From Thermoplasmata archaeon (GTDB taxonomy: Archaea > Thermoplasmatota > Thermoplasmata > UBA10834 > DTMW01): DNA of 9,372 nucleotides. Positions 5,159-9,372 of the stretch are shown in pieces. The notes beneath the pieces were generated by a model. That model made no database searches and was not told the origin of the DNA. It saw only the letters and a list, made by a program, of their open reading frames with translations. How positions within the stretch are numbered: position 1 is the stretch's first letter; each line of letters starts with the position of its first letter. The position numbers were made by a program, and so were the translations under genes. The stretch covers positions 1-9,372 of the forward strand of contig JAOUEZ010000040.1 in the NCBI GenBank assembly GCA_029858465.1, in the 5' to 3' direction.

Positions 5159-8100
5159 TCAGGCCGCTCTTATCACACCGTCGAACTCTCTCTCTAGGAG
5201 ATTCAGCTGATGGCTTTCCAAAGTCGACGGATTGATCGCGACGACAAGGATAGACTGATGGAGAGTCACCTGGTCTCTCATTGACTGTATGAGTCGCAAC
5301 ACTGTGATGAAATTGTTATTCGTGATCAGATATTCGAGCCCGTCGAGCAGGACAATCGCATTGCCGCTGTCCAAGAATTGTGTTATCGTGATGCTCAATT
5401 TTTCAAGATCCTTCGGACGTATCGCGCTATCCTTGCCAACGTTGGAGAGCCAAAAAATCGGGGTCTCCCCGATTTGGAATCGCGTCCTGATCTTCGCGGG
5501 ATAATTGCGCGTGACGCACAGACCTTTCATGCCTGCTCCGAGTTGCTTGAGCAAAAGGTTGTACGATGTTGCGGGCCTATCCTCCTCGATCAGGTATGTA
5601 GATGATTTCTCAAGAACCATCTCAACAGGAGGAATGATTGTCGCCTTCTCCTCGGGCTTCTCACCGGTTGGTATCTCTTTTGGAATCTCCTGGGTCATAG
5701 TCTCAAGGACTATCACCGGAGGCGCCTGAATTGGCTCGACCTGAGCCGGGACAGGTTGAGGCGCAGAAGGTTTTTGGACCTCTGTTTTCTGTTCCGGCGG
5801 AACACTGACAATAGGAGCGGGAGTCAGCTCTGGTCTGAAAGGCTGAGTTTCGACCGTCGCGTAGCCTTTTTTCAGGGCAAAATCCCGTATTTTCTGCAGG
5901 TCATTTTGATCGACACCAGAAGCGGAGATTATCTGATTATCGGATGTTCTTGAAATTGAAGATACGTCCTTGAATCCGGCACTGTGAAGCTTCATCGCCC
6001 TATCCAAGGAAAGCCCGGGTATCTGTGCGAGCTCGCCTACCTTCTCCTTCATTTTCAGATTGGCGATCCCGATGGCGATGCTCTCCTCCTCGATGTTCCA
6101 CTCGACGATGTAATCCCCCTTCGGGTTGGCCAGAAAGCTCATCTTCCTCGCCCTTGTCTCCTTCGAGATGTGTGCATTCCATTGCTGCAGGTATCCTGTG
6201 AGTTTATCGCTACACCTCACCTCCATGTCGATGAATTCCTCGACATCGAGCTTCATGTCCTTTCTCATCTGTTGTACCCGTCTCACCATCTCTCTCGAAT
6301 AGCCCTCAGCGAGGAGATCTTCGGTCATCTCGAAGTCGATGTAGATTATGCCGTGCGAGAACTCGACCTGCACTATGTCAGGAGGTAGCGAGCTCGAAAA
6401 TGAGACCATGTTCGGAGTGATTGTGATGAGCTGTCCTTCTATACCGATGCTGTATTCTCCCTTGTCGACCCCCTCCTTGATGGTCTTTGCTGGCCTTGTC
6501 TTAAGGAGAACCGCGATCTTGCTCGACCACTGCCTGTAGACCTTTCCTATCGCGTTCGGGTTGGGAACGACCGCAAGCTCTAGCTCGTCCCATTCTTCGC
6601 CCACCGGAACAGTCTGTAGCTCCTTTGCGTTTACCTGCGATATGAGCACCTCCTTCAGAGCCTTGATGCGTTCGAATATGTCGTCCGCATCTGCCTTCAC
6701 TACTATTCTCTTGAGCGGCCATCTGAGGTTCAGCTGCGAGCTCTGTCGCGCATTTGCTATCTTCTCGACCATCTCCCTTGCGAGATCCATTCCGCTCTCG
6801 ATGCCCTCGTCCTTCAGAGAGTCATCGACGGATGGCCAATGCTCCATGTGTACAGTCTGGGCCGCCCCGTTGATATTTTGGTACATCTCCTCCGTTATGA
6901 ACGGGGCAAATGGAGCCATCATTAGGACGGTATCGTGAAGTATCCTATGCAACACTGCGAACGCGCTTACCTTCTCGGCGCTTCCGCCCTCTATCCACAT
7001 CCTGTCCCTGATAAGCCTGACATACCATCTTGACAAATCGTCAGTAATGAACTTCTCCAATGTCCTGTCCGCCTCGTGTGGCAGATACTCATCGAGTGAT
7101 GCAGTAACCTTGGATTTGGTGTTCTCAAGCCGGGACAATATCCATCTGTCCTCCGGCTTCAGGATATCAAGGTATTTCTTCAGCGGATCCTTGATGGGAT
7201 CATAATTATCGATGGACATGTAGAGCGATGCGAACTTGAAGACGTTCCAGAAGATGTTAAGGAATCGGTTCGCCTCCTTCGGGCCGTCCTTCTGAAAAGC
7301 CAAATCATCCCATGGAGGCACAGCTCCGAAAAGGTACCATCTCAGCGAATCCGCCCCGAACGCCTTGATCGTCTCCTTCGGATCTATCGCAGTCCCCTCG
7401 CTCTTCGACATGGGACGTCCGCTTGAGTCGAGTGCCCAGCCATGCATGAGCACGGATTTGAACGGCGATTTGTCGAAGATTATCGTCCCGAGAACAAGCT
7501 GCGAATAGAACCAGCCCCTCGTCTGGTCGTGCGCTTCTGTGATCCAATCCAGAGGCCACCATTTCTCGAAGAGCGAATTCTTCTCTGGGTAGCCGAGTGA
7601 GGACCATGAACAGGCTCCTGAGTCTATCCAGACATCGAGGACATCCGGTATGCGGTTCATAGTCCCCTGGCATTTCGGGCATTTGAAGGTCAGCTTGTCA
7701 ATCCATGGCCGGTGCGGGTCCATCCCATCGATGAATCCTTCGGCCGATCGCAGCTCCTCATATCCTGAGACCACTCTGATCTCACCGCATTGGCATTCCC
7801 AGATTGGGATGGGCGTGCCCCAATATCTCTGCCTGCTAATGCACCAGTCGCGCGCATTCACTATCCAATCGCGCTCCCTGCTCGTACCTGCCCATTCCGG
7901 AAACCACTTGACAGATTCGTTAGATCTAAGGATATCATTCTTAATCGTCGGTATCTTCAGGAACCATTGGTCAGTAGTCCGATATATTATCGGGGTTTTG
8001 CATCTCCAGCAGTGTCCGTATCTATGTGTGATCGAATCTTCTTTTACAAGCAATCCGATGTCCTGTAGGTCATCTAAGATCTGTTTGCCACCCTCATTGA

Positions 8101-9211
8101 CAGGTTTGCCTGCGTATCTCTCTCCCGCTTCTGATGTGAACATGCCCTCCTCATCGACAGGGCAGAACGCGGGAAGGCCAAACTGCTTTCCGATTTCGAA
8201 GTCCTCCGGGCCATGACCAGGCGCAATATGGACTATACCAGTATTTTCCCTTGCGACTGTGTCCGATACGACGACGGCGTGAATATATTCACCCGAAAAA
8301 GTCTTCTGAGCGGGGACGAAATCCAATAGCGGATGGCTGTATTTTTTCCCTAGGAGTTCCTTGCCGGTTATCTCGCCTACGACCGTGAAGTTGGGGAATC
8401 CCATCGCCGGGAGCGCGGAGTCCACAAGGCTTTTCATGACAATGAATATCTCTCCTGGACCTTTGCCCGTTTTGACCTCTACTTTTGCGTAGGCATCGTC
8501 AGGATGAACTGCCGCCGCGATGTTTCCCGGTATAGTCCAAGGTGTTGTGGTCCAAATGATTAGCGATTCGTCCGGATTATCAACAAGAGAAAACCTGATA
8601 TAGATTGATGGATCGGTCTCATCCCAATACTCGATCTCCGCCTCGGCAAGGGCGGTCTCGCACCTCGGGCACCATGGCAGTACCCTGTGGGCCTTGGAGA
8701 CAAGGTCCTTTTTGAACGCCTCGCTGAAGGTCCACCAGACTGATGATATGAACGGTCTTTCGATGGTCTGATACGGGTTGTCCCAATCGAGCCAGACGCC
8801 GAGCTGCTTGAACTCGTCCGTCATCTTGTTCATGAATTCGATAGCGAACTTCTTGCAGCTCTCTATGAATTTCTCGACGCCGTATGCCTCGATGTCTTTC
8901 TTGTTCTTTGTTCCGATGGTCTGTTCTACCCTGACCTCTATCGGGAGGCCATGCATGTCGTATCCTGGCTGATCCCAGACATTGAAACCTTGCATTCTCT
9001 TGTATCTGAGGAAAAGGTCCTTCAAGACCTTGTTCCAAGCAGTTCCCACATGCACGGAACCTGTTGTATATGGAGGGCCATCATTGAAGGAGAAGACTGG
9101 TCCGGACGCTCCGCTATCTTTCGCCTTCGCGTAGGCGCCCGTCTCCTTCCATCTGTTTTTTACCGATTCCTCGATGTCAGAGGCACGATAATCCTTAGAC
9201 ACTTTCTTCAT
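5159..9211 (-). CDS. ileS: Isoleucyl-tRNA synthetase with C-terminal HhH-like and DUF835 extension
   Basis: Class I synthetase charging tRNA-Ile, with editing of misactivated valine. Visible motifs are HIGH as HVGT at 54-57 in PPYTTGSVHVGTAWNK, CPRC at 181-184, editing-domain TTTPWTIPGN at 221-230 and GHGPEDFE at 332-339, HCWRC at 400-404, WCISRQRYWG at 456-465, Cys473/Cys475 with Cys511/Cys514 as a probable zinc site, and KMSKS as PMSKSE at 600-605. The anticodon-binding region spans about 690-850. Archaeal IleRS normally ends near residue 1050. Here the frame continues with a helix-hairpin-helix-like module at about 1057-1117 (LAQIPGLSLDRAMKLHSAGF), a Pro-rich linker at about 1122-1203 and a DUF835 domain at about 1204-1350, with CVTRNYP, IFWLSNVG and IVLLDGLEYLITNNNF. 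One uninterrupted frame covers everything, so no frameshift is needed. The ATG has AGGT nine bases upstream. The role of the extension is unknown. Confidence 0.95.
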   Translation of the reverse strand: MKKVSKDYRASDIEESVKNRWKETGAYAKAKDSGASGPVFSFNDGPPYTTGSVHVGTAWNKVLKDLFLRYKRMQGFNVWDQPGYDMHGLPIEVRVEQTIGTKNKKDIEAYGVEKFIESCKKFAIEFMNKMTDEFKQLGVWLDWDNPYQTIERPFISSVWWTFSEAFKKDLVSKAHRVLPWCPRCETALAEAEIEYWDETDPSIYIRFSLVDNPDESLIIWTTTPWTIPGNIAAAVHPDDAYAKVEVKTGKGPGEIFIVMKSLVDSALPAMGFPNFTVVGEITGKELLGKKYSHPLLDFVPAQKTFSGEYIHAVVVSDTVARENTGIVHIAPGHGPEDFEIGKQFGLPAFCPVDEEGMFTSEAGERYAGKPVNEGGKQILDDLQDIGLLVKEDSITHRYGHCWRCKTPIIYRTTDQWFLKIPTIKNDILRSNESVKWFPEWAGTSRERDWIVNARDWCISRQRYWGTPIPIWECQCGEIRVVSGYEELRSAEGFIDGMDPHRPWIDKLTFKCPKCQGTMNRIPDVLDVWIDSGACSWSSLGYPEKNSLFEKWWPLDWITEAHDQTRGWFYSQLVLGTIIFDKSPFKSVLMHGWALDSSGRPMSKSEGTAIDPKETIKAFGADSLRWYLFGAVPPWDDLAFQKDGPKEANRFLNIFWNVFKFASLYMSIDNYDPIKDPLKKYLDILKPEDRWILSRLENTKSKVTASLDEYLPHEADRTLEKFITDDLSRWYVRLIRDRMWIEGGSAEKVSAFAVLHRILHDTVLMMAPFAPFITEEMYQNINGAAQTVHMEHWPSVDDSLKDEGIESGMDLAREMVEKIANARQSSQLNLRWPLKRIVVKADADDIFERIKALKEVLISQVNAKELQTVPVGEEWDELELAVVPNPNAIGKVYRQWSSKIAVLLKTRPAKTIKEGVDKGEYSIGIEGQLITITPNMVSFSSSLPPDIVQVEFSHGIIYIDFEMTEDLLAEGYSREMVRRVQQMRKDMKLDVEEFIDMEVRCSDKLTGYLQQWNAHISKETRARKMSFLANPKGDYIVEWNIEEESIAIGIANLKMKEKVGELAQIPGLSLDRAMKLHSAGFKDVSSISRTSDNQIISASGVDQNDLQKIRDFALKKGYATVETQPFRPELTPAPIVSVPPEQKTEVQKPSAPQPVPAQVEPIQAPPVIVLETMTQEIPKEIPTGEKPEEKATIIPPVEMVLEKSSTYLIEEDRPATSYNLLLKQLGAGMKGLCVTRNYPAKIRTRFQIGETPIFWLSNVGKDSAIRPKDLEKLSITITQFLDSGNAIVLLDGLEYLITNNNFITVLRLIQSMRDQVTLHQSILVVAINPSTLESHQLNLLEREFDGVIRAA

Positions 9212-9246
9212 AAATGACAGACCTATTTGGCCATATTACAAACACC

Positions 9247-9255
9247 TTTTAAAAA
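9247..9255 (-). promoter_or_regulatory. TATA box for ileS
   Basis: On the minus strand this reads TTTTTAAAA, centred about 40 bases before the ileS ATG at 9211. A start about 25 bases downstream would give a leader near 15 nt that contains AGGT as ribosome binding site. The palindromic core TTTTAAAA (9247-9254) could also position a rightward transcript. Confidence 0.6.
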
Positions 9256-9327
9256 CATGTTGTCGATAGTACATACATTGGGAAGATTACTGGAAAGGTA
9301 GTTTTTCATGCCCTTCATCCCTTTTCT

Positions 9328-9372
9328 ATGAAAGCCACCTATCCAAGGACGAGACGGCTGCAGGAGGCTTGG
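9328..9372 (+). CDS. Possible start of a rightward gene, cut by the window edge
   Basis: An ATG at 9328 opens 15 codons without a stop, reading MKATYPRTRRLQEAW, to the window end. The gene would be divergent from ileS. The YPRTRRL pattern recalls the N-terminus of porphobilinogen synthase (HemB, YPxxRxRRLR), but 15 residues are far too few for a call. No clear ribosome binding site precedes the ATG, so the start, or the gene itself, may be wrong. The rest of the 161 bases after ileS holds only the ileS promoter as far as I can see. Confidence 0.3.
   Translation, partial: MKATYPRTRRLQEAW

Noticed and set aside
7650..8216. 188-codon open frame on the + strand inside ileS
   Set aside because: Antisense shadow of conserved IleRS catalytic and zinc regions; the translation resembles no known protein.

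Overview
The window looks like a chromosomal segment of a euryarchaeon, most likely a member of the Thermoplasmata (Thermoplasmatota). The genes are archaeal: Rpo7, Spt4, S24e, S27ae, archaeal-type IleRS, a DUF359 CoA-pathway kinase and archaeal mevalonate-pathway phosphomevalonate dehydratase. Start sites carry TATA boxes and GGTGATC-like ribosome binding sites, and a tRNA has bulge-helix-bulge introns. The class assignment is an inference, resting mainly on the DUF835 fusion and overall gene content. No mobile element, CRISPR array or phage gene was seen.

Layout on the + strand. (1) 1-980 is the C-terminal half of a membrane proton-pumping pyrophosphatase, cut by the left edge. (2) 1051-2932 is an information-processing operon: rpo7, spt4, a DUF359 GTP-dependent dephospho-CoA kinase, rps24e and rps27ae. 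The first four genes overlap or nearly touch, and a good TATA box lies upstream of rpo7. The 51-codon rps27ae is easily missed because of its size. (3) 3015-3139 is a tRNA-Arg(CCG) split by two introns, one at the usual 37/38 site and one inside the T-loop at 59/60. (4) 3168-5158 encodes the large and small subunits of aconitase X-type phosphomevalonate dehydratase. The small subunit is fused to a Nudix hydrolase domain.

On the - strand, 9211-5159 encodes an isoleucyl-tRNA synthetase of 1350 residues. This is about 300 longer than usual for archaea. The extra C-terminus is a helix-hairpin-helix-like module, a proline-rich linker and a DUF835 domain. Its stop codon abuts the stop codon of the dehydratase-Nudix gene with no spacer. 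The right end (9212-9372) holds the ileS promoter and possibly the first 15 codons of a rightward gene.

Functionally the window combines transcription and translation (Rpo7, Spt4, S24e, S27ae, tRNA-Arg, IleRS), CoA synthesis (DUF359), isoprenoid lipid precursor synthesis (phosphomevalonate dehydratase) and pyrophosphate-driven proton pumping. The three items most worth a second look are the double-intron tRNA-Arg with a T-loop intron, the dehydratase-Nudix fusion, and the IleRS-HhH-DUF835 fusion.
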